This document shows positions 1 through 8,824 of a stretch of DNA of 18,855 nt, piece after piece. Position 1 is the first letter of the stretch, and each line of letters begins with the position of its first letter. The DNA is taken from assembly GCA_035311445.1 (NCBI GenBank), contig DATGCX010000103.1:1-18855 (forward strand). The letters run 5' to 3'. The notes below the pieces were generated by a model. That model had not been told where the DNA came from. It saw nothing but the letters and a program-made list of their open reading frames with translations, and searched no databases. Source of the stretch: JAJPKK01 sp035311445. Its GTDB lineage: Bacteria > Pseudomonadota > Alphaproteobacteria > Rhizobiales > Xanthobacteraceae. Made by a program: the position numbers and the translations under genes.

Positions 1-556
1 AGTATATTTCGGCTCGCAAAAAATTGATTCACACCGTGTCGCTAAAGGCCGATCGGCCGATCAATCGCGCAGTGGTTGCTGTATGTGCCATTTCTGCCAC
101 GCGCAACTATTTGAAATTACACATGCCGAGAACATTAAATCCCCTCTTGAGCAACCTTCATGCCAAAACGCGAAAGTTGTGGAAGCGTTCTGCGATGCGG
201 GTTGCCGCCTTTCGACCCCATGCCGTCTATTGGCTCGCCAACCACCCGTTGATGCACTCCGCGTGCCCGCCGAGATGCCCACCGCGCTCCAGTCCCACAT
301 CGCCTCGTGCTGACGGCATGCCCTCCATCGAGGGCGGCGCCGACATGCAATACTCATTCATATGCAATACTCATAGCGCTTGCTGACCTCCTGGCGGCCA
401 TACTTCCCGCGACTTCGTGCCTTGGCGCTTTTTGGACACCGGCAGCCTCAGCCAGCGGATGGTCCTGTCTTGCCGGCATCCAAAAACCTGCACATTAAGC
501 GACGTCAGGGCTCGATCCAATAGTGTCTTACTTTTATAATTGCTACATCGAGTGTA
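1..556. other. Left-edge stretch with no recognisable gene
   Basis: Several short open frames cross this stretch on both strands, but none has a recognisable domain, a convincing ribosome site or a family-like composition. Visible structure is limited to a 12-bp palindrome GATCGGCCGATC at 51-62 and two copies of ATGCAATACTCAT at 345-357 and 362-374 (period 17). A possible promoter for the next gene lies at the right end. With the downstream IS remnant, the stretch looks like decayed accessory DNA; that is inference. Confidence 0.5.
512..540 (+). promoter_or_regulatory. Possible sigma-70-type promoter of the 578 gene
   Basis: A perfect -10 hexamer TATAAT is at 535-540. Seventeen bases upstream, a poor -35 match (TCGATC, 512-517) is present. 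Transcription would start near 547, about 30 bases before the ATG at 578. The -10 is striking in high-GC DNA, but the weak -35 keeps this tentative. Confidence 0.35.
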
Positions 557-577
557 GTGACGATCCGGTACAACGTC

Positions 578-1324
578 ATGCGCCCGTTACTACTCATGGC
601 CTTCTTAGGACTCGGTCTTGTTGGGTCCACCATGTGGACCTCGACAGGCAAGGATTCCAGGAATTTGAGCAGGACAGAAGTGTTCCCCCAAAACCAGAAC
701 TGCCAACCTGAGTTAGCTGCGCTCAAAGTTCGATTTCCAAGCCGGCAAATCGCGAACAGAGGTGCAGAGGATCCAGAGCCAGAGCCGCAGGCACGATTGG
801 TGACCAATTGTCGGCGGCTCGGCTTTCAATACCTACTGAAGACTTTGGAATTGACCGATCGCGCTTACTGGCTCAGTCCGGGCGAGTTCTACACGACGAA
901 CGACAACATAGAGAGAGACCTCATCGTCCACGTCGGCCATTTGCAGCCAGCGACATCGATCATGGATCCGACGATCTCCACGAACCTATACCTGCTGGCC
1001 TTTGCCGATCGACTGCAGCACGCCCGAGCCAAATTCAATGGCACTCGACAGCCTCTCGGCGGCTACGACTTCGATCGGTTCTCGCCTTACCCGACCGAGA
1101 GCAGTTACAGTTTCTGGTTTCTTAGCCGTCAAGGCGCTCGGCCGGAGTTCGTGGGCTGGTGCATTACCCCTCCCAAGCTGAGATGCACATGCAGGATCCT
1201 TGTCTACTCGCGGCAGGACGGGTTCGCCTTCGAGCTAACGATCCCACGTGGGGAACTAGATCGTCTTGATCACATTGTCGAATGCAGCCTGGCGCTAATT
1301 CGCAAATGGCTGGTGCAATCGTAA
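578..1324 (+). CDS. Exported protein of unknown function
   Basis: This open frame encodes 248 residues from the ATG at 578; a GTG at 557 would add seven. I prefer the ATG because it puts a hydrophobic stretch (MRPLLLMAFLGLGLVGS) at the N terminus, as in a signal peptide or uncleaved anchor. The rest is soluble-looking and contains several cysteines. One cluster, CITPPKLRCTCRI, lies in the C-terminal third and is followed by a likely beta strand and a final helix ending in LIRKWLVQS. I recognise no family. The segment 808-1125 is also open in another frame, but that translation looks like a shadow. The gene lies immediately upstream of an IS110 remnant, so it may be accessory. No clear Shine-Dalgarno sequence is visible. 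Coding status is supported by length and the plausible export signal only. Confidence 0.55.
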   Translation: MRPLLLMAFLGLGLVGSTMWTSTGKDSRNLSRTEVFPQNQNCQPELAALKVRFPSRQIANRGAEDPEPEPQARLVTNCRRLGFQYLLKTLELTDRAYWLSPGEFYTTNDNIERDLIVHVGHLQPATSIMDPTISTNLYLLAFADRLQHARAKFNGTRQPLGGYDFDRFSPYPTESSYSFWFLSRQGARPEFVGWCITPPKLRCTCRILVYSRQDGFAFELTIPRGELDRLDHIVECSLALIRKWLVQS

Positions 1325-1381
1325 GAATTTTGGCTCACATGGCCGAATGTCTCTTAATGGAATGGTCCGGCCGTGCTCCTA

Positions 1382-1409
1382 CCCCTCCCGTGCGCGATGC
1401 TGGGAGGGG
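1382..1409 (+). repeat. Hairpin in the leader of the IS110-type transposase
   Basis: CCCCTCCC (1382-1389) and GGGAGGGG (1402-1409) form a perfect 8-bp inverted repeat around a 12-base loop, about 24 bases before the transposase ATG. It probably belongs to the left part of the insertion sequence and may affect transposase expression. The role is inferred. Confidence 0.5.
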
Positions 1410-1432
1410 CTGGCGATCAAAGGAGCACAGCC

Positions 1433-1734
1433 ATGTCCAAACAGTCCAATCTGACCGTTGCTACGATGGCATCGATATTGGCAAGAATTCGTTCCACGTC
1501 GTTGGCCTCGATCGACGCGGCGCGATCGTGCTGCGGCAGAAGTGGTCACGCGGCCAGGTCGAAGTACGGCTTGCCGCAATGCCGCCGTGCCTGATCGGCA
1601 TGGAAGCCTGTGTTGGCGCACATCACCTGAGCCGCAAGCTGCAAGCACACGGTCACGATGCGCGACTGGTGCCGGCGAAATATGTGTGCGCGTATTCCAA
1701 AGGGCAGAAAAACGATTTCCGCGACGCCGAGCCG
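1433..1734 (+). pseudogene. IS110-family DEDD transposase, frameshifted and truncated
   Basis: Translation from the ATG at 1433, seven bases after AAGGAG, gives MSKQSNLTV and then leaves the family frame. The conserved part is read one frame over from about 1456. It shows GIDIGKNSFHVVGLD (first catalytic Asp, codon 1474-1476), IGMEACVGAHH (Glu) and KGQKNDFRDAE (remaining acidic residues), typical of the N-terminal DEDD RuvC-like domain of IS110 transposases. The start and the domain are therefore separated by an indel near 1457-1465, consistent with a two-base insertion in the GTTGCTAC region. The family frame then runs into unrelated sequence after DAE and stops near 1794. A family member is normally about 340 residues; only about 100 remain. 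It is inactive. Confidence 0.8.
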
Positions 1735-1922
1735 CATCCGCTCCAAGCGATGGTGGGTTCCTCACAAATCCGGGGATTGGGGGGACGGCAGTGAGGCGAC
1801 GTCCATCTTGGGACCCGATCCGAGATTCAAATTATCGGCGGACGTCGATGACACAATAATACCGGAAAAACTGAGCAATCCTTGTGTTGGCTAATCATGG
1901 CTCAGCAATCGACGCGGAAATC

Positions 1923-2957
1923 ATGCGGAAAGCCCTCACCGCGGTAACGAGTCTGTTCGCGGTGCTTGCCACGTTTTCACTCGTGGTCGGGCCGATTTGG
2001 GAACAGCTCGGACGCCAGCGAGCCATTCGCGATTTTCCGGCGCCCGGCCACGCGATCGACATCGGCGGCAGGCAAATCCAGATGGATTGCCGGGGAGTCG
2101 GCACCCCTACAGTGGTATTTGACTCGGGACTTGGCTTCTTCGGCTCGCTCAGCTGGGCGAAGGTGCAAGATGAGGTTGCGAAATTCACGCGCGCTTGCGC
2201 TTACAGCCGTGCCGGAATCATCTGGAGTGATGATAAAGAAGGTCCCCATGATGGCGAGGGGGTGGCACGGGATCTTCATGCGGCTCTTGCGGCTGCTGGC
2301 GAGAGCGGCCCGTTCGTGATGACCGGCCATTCAATGGGTGGCCCCTACATCACCACCTATACGAAGCTCTACGGCGACGAGGTTTCCGGACTTGTCTACG
2401 TTGATGCTTCGCATCCGGATCAATTCGACGAGGCCGCGCTCGGAAAATCACTCGAAGCGGCTATGCTGGTGAAGGTAGCGAAGATCGCGCAGGGGCTGTC
2501 GTGGACGGGTATCGTACGCCTTGGCGCGGCTGTTCTTGGTGGCGATGCGCCCAATGCGCCGCGCGAAGCATTGAAGATTTCGAATGCCTTTGCGTCCAAA
2601 TCGCTCGGCCCGGTTCTAACGGAATGGGACGCCATCCCGGCTACACTCGACGCGGTCAGAGCATTTCGTCAGCTCGGCGCACGCCCGATCGCCGTGCTAA
2701 CACGGATGGTCCCAACGCCTGAGCCGACGTCAAATTGCGCTGTCAAGGGGAAGGGCGACAAGCTTGACCGCGTTTGGCTCGAGCTTCAGAACGATATCGC
2801 GTCATGGTCGGTGCGTAGTACGCATCGAATTGTGTGCGACGCCGGCCACAACATTCAGTTCGATCGCCCCGACGCGGTCGTGGCTGCTATTTTGGAGGTG
2901 GTGAGTGAGGTTCGATCCGACCCACCGAGCCGAGCGCCGGACGCCTCACTTCATTGA
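1923..2957 (+). CDS. Alpha/beta hydrolase, membrane-anchored or exported
   Basis: The protein (344 residues from the ATG at 1923) belongs to the alpha/beta hydrolase fold. An N-terminal hydrophobic segment (KALTAVTSLFAVLATFSLVVG) suggests export or an inner-membrane anchor. The first strand region reads TPTVVFDSGLGFFGSLSW, and the nucleophile elbow GHSMGG places the serine at codon 2331-2333 (residue 137). A later YVDASHPDQF follows the elbow strand. The catalytic His is probably in CDAGHNIQFDRPDAV near the C terminus, a usual position for this fold. The acid residue is not clear. An earlier GTG at 1884 would add 13 residues, but the ATG places the hydrophobic segment at the extreme N terminus. 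Substrate is unknown; esterase or lipase-type activity is only a family-level guess. The gene follows the IS remnant and has no obvious operon partner. Confidence 0.85.
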   Translation: MRKALTAVTSLFAVLATFSLVVGPIWEQLGRQRAIRDFPAPGHAIDIGGRQIQMDCRGVGTPTVVFDSGLGFFGSLSWAKVQDEVAKFTRACAYSRAGIIWSDDKEGPHDGEGVARDLHAALAAAGESGPFVMTGHSMGGPYITTYTKLYGDEVSGLVYVDASHPDQFDEAALGKSLEAAMLVKVAKIAQGLSWTGIVRLGAAVLGGDAPNAPREALKISNAFASKSLGPVLTEWDAIPATLDAVRAFRQLGARPIAVLTRMVPTPEPTSNCAVKGKGDKLDRVWLELQNDIASWSVRSTHRIVCDAGHNIQFDRPDAVVAAILEVVSEVRSDPPSRAPDASLH

Positions 2958-3495
2958 CACGCCTCTTGAGGCGGGTTTGCGGTCGCCCCGACTTCGTCCG
3001 GTTAATTACACCTGACATGCTGGCCGTGCGCCTTTCGCAGAGCCATCCGTTTTCGAGACCACAGAAAATTGGAGCGTGACGCGCCAATCGTTCGCGACGC
3101 CACCGCAAGCGCATTACAGCATTCTGGCACTGCGTTCGTCTGTTTGGGGTCAGATTCGGATGCGTCGATTGCCCGGCCGGCGCGGCTGGAGTTCACTCGA
3201 TAGCCGACATGAACCGCCGTGGAACAGTTTGGGATTGGCTATCACTGGGCGTGTCGAAGCTCATGGAAGTGGTACGTCCTTCGCCTCTGCCGGTCAGTTC
3301 GTTGCCTGATCGGCGGGCCGTTCGCGCGCTAGCTCGATGCAGTTTGGTTCGCACGGATTTGAACGACGACGCTGCAATTTTTGGGTCACAGAAGAGCATG
3401 ACAAACTGCACCGCAATGGCTCCTGATGATCGTCTTGGGCACCATGCAATATGCCGTTCGCAGTTCGAACTCCGCGAAAAACAGTCAGCTTGATG
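2958..3495. other. Gap with no recognisable gene
   Basis: The 538 bases between the hydrolase stop and the end of the patatin-like gene contain short open frames on both strands. One of 94 residues lies at 3209-3493 (plus) and one of 72 residues at 3193-3411 (minus). None shows a known domain, a convincing ribosome site or a hydrophobic segment. The stretch may be degraded coding sequence. I see no tRNA, IS end or terminator with a T-run. Confidence 0.45.
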
Positions 3496-4352
3496 TCAAT
3501 GGCGATGCGGCGCGAGCTCCTGCGAACGGGCCCTTCGCGTCAACCCACCCTCTTCGATCCATTTCTTTGATGATTGGGCCGCCCGCTCGATGAGTTCCCT
3601 CGACGCCGAGAAATCAAAGGGAGACACCGCGAGCGGGCACAGCGTCGGCATGAGATGCACGTGGATGTCCTCGGGAAGCCGCTCCAACTCATACATGAGT
3701 TGCCAAGCAATCATCAGCGTGATGGCATGCAATGCCTTGCCGATCACCGTCCGAGGCGGTTCCTTAGAGCGCAGGCGTAACCTGTCGGCAGTATGATGAT
3801 CCGCGACGCGCCGAGTTCGGCCGCAAGGCGCACCGGCGTGTTGGCCGCGATAGCTCCGTCCATCAAGGCCTCGCCGTCGATATGCACGGGGGGAAAGACG
3901 CCCGGGATCGCCGTGCTCGCCAAAATTGCCTCGATTGCCGGACCGCTACTAAGACGAACGCTCAGCCCTTGCTGATTAGTTGCCATGATATTGAGGGGAA
4001 TGAGTGCATCTTCGAGCCGTGCGTAGGGCAGATTCATCTCAACCACGCGGCGCAGCCCCGCTGGATCGACGACGTTCCCAGGATGTCTGAGCAGGCCAAA
4101 AACGCTCGCCAAGGTGAGTGGGAAAATGTCGGAGCGCCGCAAACCCGACCAGATCCGTTCCAAAGTCGCTACCCCTTGCGCATTCGGAGCGCCGGCGAAG
4201 TAGCTGGCATTGAGCGCGCCGACCGACGCGCCGACCACGAAATCCGGCTGTACCCCGGAGGTTAATAGAACCCGCAACATGCCGACCTGGACGGCGCCCA
4301 GGCTCCCTCCGCCTGCGAACACGAGCGCTGTTTTTCCGCCAGACGGTGCCAT
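3496..4352 (-). pseudogene. Patatin-like phospholipase, split by a frameshift
   Basis: The first 202 residues, from the ATG at 4350-4352, show all patatin hallmarks. These are the oxyanion loop GGGSLG (residues 14-19), the elbow GASVG with nucleophile Ser43, and DGAIAAN with catalytic Asp165. The frame then ends in LRNRLGR and stops at 3744-3746. The family-like continuation is in another frame: after GYACAL it would read KEPPRTVIGKALHAITL, then MYELERL and LCPLAVSPFDFS, ending at 3496. The shift lies near 3762-3768, in GCTCTAAGGAACC read on the minus strand, and is explained by one missing base. Repaired, the protein would be about 285 residues, a normal size for this class of bacterial patatin-like acyl hydrolase. 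The catalytic dyad lies before the shift, so a truncated protein may still be made, but the lost tail is part of the fold. A sequencing error is an alternative. Confidence 0.75.
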
Positions 4353-4557
4353 AAAGAAAGAGTCCTTCAGTCCTCCACCGGTGTGCGCGAGTCAGCTCTT
4401 GGTTGCACCGCACGAGTGGTGGAGACACCTCTTTGCCCTCAAGCCAACGCTTGTCGTCCGCAGCCTCGTCTTGTTACCGCGCCTCAGCCGGCAAGAGTAG
4501 ATGGCCGGGACGAGCCGGGACAAGCCAGGTTCGGATCGTCCGCGGCGATGCGTGCGC

Positions 4558-6249
4558 TCACCTCCCCGCCTTCTCCTCCAACTCCGCGAACGGCCCGGCC
4601 GCATAGACGATCCGACCGCCCACCATGGTGAGCAGCGACTCGATATCGCCGATTTCATCTGTCGGAACGCTCATGAAATCCTTGGTCAGCACCGCGAGGT
4701 CGGCGAGCCGGCCGGCAGTCAGCGCGCCGCGCCGGCGGTCGTCATGGGTGGACCACGCGCTGCCCTGGGTGTAAAGCCGCAGGGCTTCCTCACGGCTCGG
4801 CAATTCATCGGCATCGCGTGTCGGCGTGCCGGCGACCGTTTTGCCGTCGATCATCCATTGCAATGATACGAACGGATTGTACGACATGACCCGGTGCGCA
4901 TCAGTGCCGCCGCCGACGTGGACGCCGATGTTCATCGCGGTCTTGATGGGCGGGGTGTGCTTGGCGACTTCGGCGCCGCGCGTCCTGATGAGCGCGTCGC
5001 CGCCGAAATACATGGCGTCCTGCATCAGCCAGCCGATACCGAGCGCCTTCATGCGTTGAAGGTTCGCGGTCGAGGCGTCGTTGAGATGGGCGATCGACCA
5101 GCGCAGTCTTGCAATCGGTGTGTCGCGGTTCACGCGCTCGAACACGTCGAGCAGGTGGTGGACCGAGGCGTCATTGCTCCAATGCTGAGTCAGCGTCATG
5201 CCGCGCGACGCCGCCCATTTGGCGATTTCGTAGTATTGCTGCTTCTGGGCTTCGGTAGGGCTGTCGTTGTTGTACATGCCCCAGGTCACGTTCTCGCCGA
5301 TGCCGTTGAAGCGCAGCATGTCGTCGCCGAAGCCCATGGGCAGCATCTGGGTGAGGTTCTGGTAGTCCTCCAGCTCCTTGCCAGGGCGCTGCGCGAACAG
5401 GCTGAATACCACCCGCACGGTCAGTTCGCGGTCCTGCCAGACCCGGAACAGCGGCAGGTAGCTCGCGGCTGTCAGATTGAAGCCACCGGGGTCGCTGACG
5501 CCGGTCAGGCCGAGCCGGTTGAGCTCGCGGAAGAACTGCCGCGTGCCGGCTACGCTTTCGTCGAAGGATGGTAGCGGCAGCTTGTCGAACAGACCCGTGA
5601 TGGTCGGATTGTCGCCATTGATCCAGCCGGTCGGATTGCCGGCGGCGTCTCGTTCGATCTTGCCGCGTGGCGGCACGTCGTTGTCGCTCGTAATATTGAG
5701 GGCCTTGAAGCCCGACGGGCTCAACAGCGCCGCTGCATAGAATAGCTGGATATAGACGGGGTGGTCGGGCGCCGCGGCAACAAGCTCGGCTTGCGCCGGC
5801 CGGCGCTTCTCAGCGAATTGCTGCTCGGTCCAGCCACCGGCCACGATGATCCATTGGCCCGGACGTGCCGCGCGTGCCGCCGCGGCGATGCGCTCCATCG
5901 CCTCCGGGATCGACCGGGTGCCGATCCAGTTGACCTCGGTGGCGTAGAACAAAGCCGCCCGGATGGCATGCATGTGGGAATCGATGAGGCCCGGGATAAC
6001 GGTGCGGCCGCCGAGGTCGATGACTCGGGCTGTGGGCCCCACCAAGTTGCGGATGTCTGCCGACTGGCCGACCGCCACGATCTTGCCGTCGCGCATCGCC
6101 AGCGCTTCGGCGGTAGTCGACCGCTCGTCGAGCGTAATGATCCTGCCGTTGATCAGACCGGTGTCGGGAGCTTGCGCGTTGACCGGCCGCGCCAATGTTG
6201 TCAGGGCCAGGGCTGCCATGCACAAGAGCCGCGCCGATCGGTTCTTCAT
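4558..6249 (-). CDS. Exported YtcJ-like amidohydrolase (amidohydrolase family 3)
   Basis: The 563-residue protein starts at the ATG 6247-6249, which has an excellent ribosome site (GGGAGGAAAC). The open frame runs 45 codons further upstream without a better start. Residues 1-25 (LLCMAALALTTLARPVNA, then QA) form a Sec signal peptide, so it should act in the periplasm. The mature part begins with the amidohydrolase beta-sandwich strand (LINGRIITLDE). The metal motif GLIDSHMHA (His92, His94) follows, then QHWSNDASVHH and WSIAHLNDA (likely further His ligands) and GGGTDAHR (Asp450), and it ends with GALTAGRLADLAVL. This order is typical of the YtcJ/NfdA group of zinc-dependent hydrolases, which hydrolyse N-formyl or amide bonds on diverse substrates; a specific substrate cannot be read. 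Length is usual for the group. It is divergent from the 6383 gene, with 133 bases between starts. Confidence 0.9.
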   Translation of the reverse strand: MKNRSARLLCMAALALTTLARPVNAQAPDTGLINGRIITLDERSTTAEALAMRDGKIVAVGQSADIRNLVGPTARVIDLGGRTVIPGLIDSHMHAIRAALFYATEVNWIGTRSIPEAMERIAAAARAARPGQWIIVAGGWTEQQFAEKRRPAQAELVAAAPDHPVYIQLFYAAALLSPSGFKALNITSDNDVPPRGKIERDAAGNPTGWINGDNPTITGLFDKLPLPSFDESVAGTRQFFRELNRLGLTGVSDPGGFNLTAASYLPLFRVWQDRELTVRVVFSLFAQRPGKELEDYQNLTQMLPMGFGDDMLRFNGIGENVTWGMYNNDSPTEAQKQQYYEIAKWAASRGMTLTQHWSNDASVHHLLDVFERVNRDTPIARLRWSIAHLNDASTANLQRMKALGIGWLMQDAMYFGGDALIRTRGAEVAKHTPPIKTAMNIGVHVGGGTDAHRVMSYNPFVSLQWMIDGKTVAGTPTRDADELPSREEALRLYTQGSAWSTHDDRRRGALTAGRLADLAVLTKDFMSVPTDEIGDIESLLTMVGGRIVYAAGPFAELEEKAGR

Positions 6250-6382
6250 CGTTTCCTCCCTGACCGCCTTCCTCAACAGACTGAGACGATAGAGCATTTT
6301 GGAGGCGAGCAGATATACCAGCTGGCGGAAAAATGCTTTATGTAGCAGCCTCCAGTGCGGGATCGGAAAAGAAAGCCTGAAC

Positions 6383-7186
6383 ATGCTGAATTCTTCGGGT
6401 CTGTTCGTGCCGAGGCTCAGTAGCTTTTCACGCAGGCATGCGCGTTCTCGATCGGTTCGAAGGTTGGAAATCTGCCGCCGACTGCTGCCGGCGGTTGTCT
6501 CTGCCTGCGTTGCATTTGTCCTTCAGCCGGCAGCAGCCCAGGAAGCGCAGGACGAACACCCCTACTGTATCTCCCACCTGTGGGCGGCCGGTTCGCAACT
6601 GGGCCGGGTTGAGGGTATCGCGAGCCAGGACACCCAGTCTCAAGATGCCAAAATGTTGGAGTGGATGCACACTGCCGGCCTGCACGTCGAGCGCGCGCAT
6701 AAGCTATGCGCCCAGCAGCCGGCGCCTTGGCCTGCGTGGTCCAACTGGCGTGAAATTCAAGACCAGCTCACGGTTATGGCTGACAAGTTCCGGGGCGGCC
6801 AGTTGAGCCGCGCGCAGTTGGAGATTGCGCTCACGGCGCTGCGTCACTCGCTGGCTTTCGAGCTGGCCTTCCGTGTACGTGGCACGCGTGTGGAGCGTGA
6901 AGCCACCTGCCTGGAGATTTATGTGCGTTTGGCGGACGCGCTTGGTTTTGCACAGACGATGACACAGATTTCTCAGCGTCTCACGCCCGATGCAGCCGTG
7001 CGTCTGCGCCAGTCCATCTCGCTGATCTACCAGATGGGCGAGATGCCGGAGCCCTGCCGCGACTTCATGGGGCTCATTCCGGCTCTCAACGAGGCTTTGA
7101 ACAATCCGAATGATTCATCGGTCGTCGGACGCGTGGACGATATTTGGCATGCAGGCGAGGTTGCGGCCGGGCCGAAGGTCGAATAG
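6383..7186 (+). CDS. Exported protein of unknown function
   Basis: The frame gives 267 residues from the ATG at 6383. An upstream ATG at 6299 would run into the promoter region of the divergent amidohydrolase and adds a non-signal-like stretch. A basic N-region full of Arg precedes the hydrophobic core LLPAVVSACVAFVLQPAAA and the likely cleavage before QEAQDEH, so the n-region is long. A later TTG start inside the Arg-rich part is possible. The mature region is mostly helical by composition and has no recognisable catalytic motif. Conserved-looking cysteines occur in HPYCISHLW, HKLCAQQP, EATCLEIY and EPCRDFMG, spaced as two possible disulfides. It converges on the FAD hydroxylase with 24 bases between stops. 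Function is unknown. Confidence 0.65.
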   Translation: MLNSSGLFVPRLSSFSRRHARSRSVRRLEICRRLLPAVVSACVAFVLQPAAAQEAQDEHPYCISHLWAAGSQLGRVEGIASQDTQSQDAKMLEWMHTAGLHVERAHKLCAQQPAPWPAWSNWREIQDQLTVMADKFRGGQLSRAQLEIALTALRHSLAFELAFRVRGTRVEREATCLEIYVRLADALGFAQTMTQISQRLTPDAAVRLRQSISLIYQMGEMPEPCRDFMGLIPALNEALNNPNDSSVVGRVDDIWHAGEVAAGPKVE

Positions 7187-7210
7187 CCGCCGGCACCGCC
7201 CGCTTGTATC

Positions 7211-8824
7211 TCAATGCCCCATCGCCAGCGCCGCGAGCCTGGCCGGATCCTCCGGCAGCACATTGCCGCGCCACACCACTTGCAGGTCGGGCCGCACCAG
7301 CACGAGATCGTAGCCGTAAATATCTCGAGCGCGCTGGTCCGGCAGCTCAAGCACCCCATAGGGCGCGCCGTGCGCCGCGAAGGCACGACCGAGGGCTGAC
7401 ACATCGCGGTTGCGGGCGAACCGCAACAGCGTGTAGCCATGACCGTAGCCAACGCGGTCCTGAACGGCAGTTCCGTCTTCAAGCCAAACATGGGGCAGCC
7501 GCACGCCCGGATAGGTGCTTGGCACATAGTCTATGAAATTGTGCTCCGGGCCTGAGTCCGTTTCCCCTTCCACGGCGATCAGCGGCGAGCCCACATAGCG
7601 ATAGCCGAGTTCGGCGCCCACCATTTCGTTGGACTTGCGCTGTTCGACATCGGCGACGCGGGCGAGATTGGCGCGGGTCTCGGCGCCCTCCGGTGTGTTG
7701 TCGCGAATGTTGGGACGCCACATCGCGCGCCATTTGCGACGCCCTGTCGAGGCGAAGCGCGCCGCCGCCACGTTGCGTTCGCCGACCTGGCGGCGCTCGA
7801 TTTCGTAGGATTTGAGCAAGTTCGGTCCACCCCAGCCTGTGAGGGTTGCGGCAAGTTTCCACGACAGGTCGATGGCGTCGCCGCAACCCGTGTTCATGCC
7901 GAGCCCACCGGTCGGAATCACCAAGTGTACGGCATCACCGGCGAGGAACACGCGTGAGCCACTGCCGTAGCGGTCGGCGATCAGCAAATTCTGCCGCCAT
8001 ATACCGCAGTTGATCATCTCGAACGGCAGCGGCATCGCGATGGTCTTGGCGAACTGCGTCACCATATCGGAGTCGTGCTCCACCACCGCGTGCAAGGTGT
8101 AGTGCCGGGTCGAATCCTGCAGGATCAGGAAAGTGTGCTGAGCATCGGCAACATGGTAGTGGCGTCCTTTGCCGATCGGGATGCGATCATAAAGCTCGTC
8201 ACACCGATAGAGCGCCTGGCGCAGCTCGAGAATGTTGCCTTCGCCCTCGAGCCCAATGCCGAGTTGCTTACGGATCGGGCTGGCGGCGCCGTCGCAACCC
8301 ACGAGGTAGAGCGCGGTGATCTCCGGGGTCCCGTCGCCGCTGCGCAGTCGCGCCGTCACCCCGTCGGGATTCTCGGTGAAGTCGAGGAGTTCGGTGCCGT
8401 AGCGCACCGTCACGCTCGGCAGCTTCTCGGCAACCGACTTCAGGAGCGGCTCCAGCGTGTACTGGGAAATCAGCTGGTACGGCTCCAGCGGCATCGACGC
8501 ATCGGTCGCCGCCGCGATCTGTTTCTTGGCTTCGGCGACCGACGGATAGGGCAGGTGGAGCAGCGGTGGTTCTATGATCGACGCGACAACGAAGACGTCC
8601 ATCGGGCACTGGGCCGGCAAGCCGGCGGCGCGGATGCGATCCGCGAGACCCATGCGGCGGAAGATTTCCATGGTGCGGGCATTGCACCGCTCCATCTTGG
8701 GCAGAAACTGCGGCGCTTCTTTCTTCTCAACGAGGGTGCACCGCACGCCGCCCAACCCGAGATCGACCGCGAGCGTCAGCCCGACCGGACCGGCGCCGAC
8801 GATGAGAACCTGGGTGTCAACCAT
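7211..8824 (-). CDS. FAD-dependent aromatic-ring hydroxylase (PHBH/PheA-type)
   Basis: The 537-residue protein starts at the ATG 8822-8824, preceded by AAAGG; the open frame extends 20 codons upstream but the dinucleotide fold begins here. It is a single-component class A flavoprotein monooxygenase of the FAD_binding_3 family. It has the Rossmann motif VGAGPVG (residues 9-15), the DG motif GCDGA (176-180) and the second FAD motif LAGDAVHLVIPTGGLGMN (295 onward). A C-terminal domain of about 200 residues follows, of the thioredoxin-like type seen in phenol hydroxylases. Such enzymes use NAD(P)H and oxygen to hydroxylate an aromatic or heterocyclic ring in the cytoplasm. MhpA-like and PheA/TfdB-like members share the motifs, so the substrate is open. 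It diverges from the DUF6152 gene, with about 165 bp between. With the UbiD-type decarboxylase and the PdxA/TphB-like protein it hints at aromatic acid degradation. Confidence 0.9.
   Translation of the reverse strand: MVDTQVLIVGAGPVGLTLAVDLGLGGVRCTLVEKKEAPQFLPKMERCNARTMEIFRRMGLADRIRAAGLPAQCPMDVFVVASIIEPPLLHLPYPSVAEAKKQIAAATDASMPLEPYQLISQYTLEPLLKSVAEKLPSVTVRYGTELLDFTENPDGVTARLRSGDGTPEITALYLVGCDGAASPIRKQLGIGLEGEGNILELRQALYRCDELYDRIPIGKGRHYHVADAQHTFLILQDSTRHYTLHAVVEHDSDMVTQFAKTIAMPLPFEMINCGIWRQNLLIADRYGSGSRVFLAGDAVHLVIPTGGLGMNTGCGDAIDLSWKLAATLTGWGGPNLLKSYEIERRQVGERNVAAARFASTGRRKWRAMWRPNIRDNTPEGAETRANLARVADVEQRKSNEMVGAELGYRYVGSPLIAVEGETDSGPEHNFIDYVPSTYPGVRLPHVWLEDGTAVQDRVGYGHGYTLLRFARNRDVSALGRAFAAHGAPYGVLELPDQRARDIYGYDLVLVRPDLQVVWRGNVLPEDPARLAALAMGH

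Larger units (their letters stand above)
1360..1734 (+). mobile_element. Truncated IS110-family insertion sequence remnant
   Basis: The segment holds a leader hairpin, a strong ribosome site (AAGGAG at 1420-1425) and the 5' part of an IS110-type transposase. Similarity to the transposase stops at about 1734, just after the KNDFRDAE motif, so the C-terminal half (the Transposase_20 domain with the serine motif) is absent. IS110 elements lack conventional terminal inverted repeats, so the left boundary given here is a guess. DNA from 1735 to 1922 contains nothing I recognise as the right end. The element cannot mobilise itself. Confidence 0.7.

Noticed and set aside
345..374. Two copies of ATGCAATACTCAT as the start of a CRISPR or repeat array
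   Set aside because: Only two copies with a 4-base gap; no further units.
24..386. 120-residue plus-strand frame at the left edge
   Set aside because: No ribosome site, domain or signal; competing frames on the other strand are as long.
3400..3490. Possible tRNA suggested by the T-loop-like GCAGTTCGAACTCCGC
   Set aside because: No acceptor, D or anticodon arm can be folded around it.
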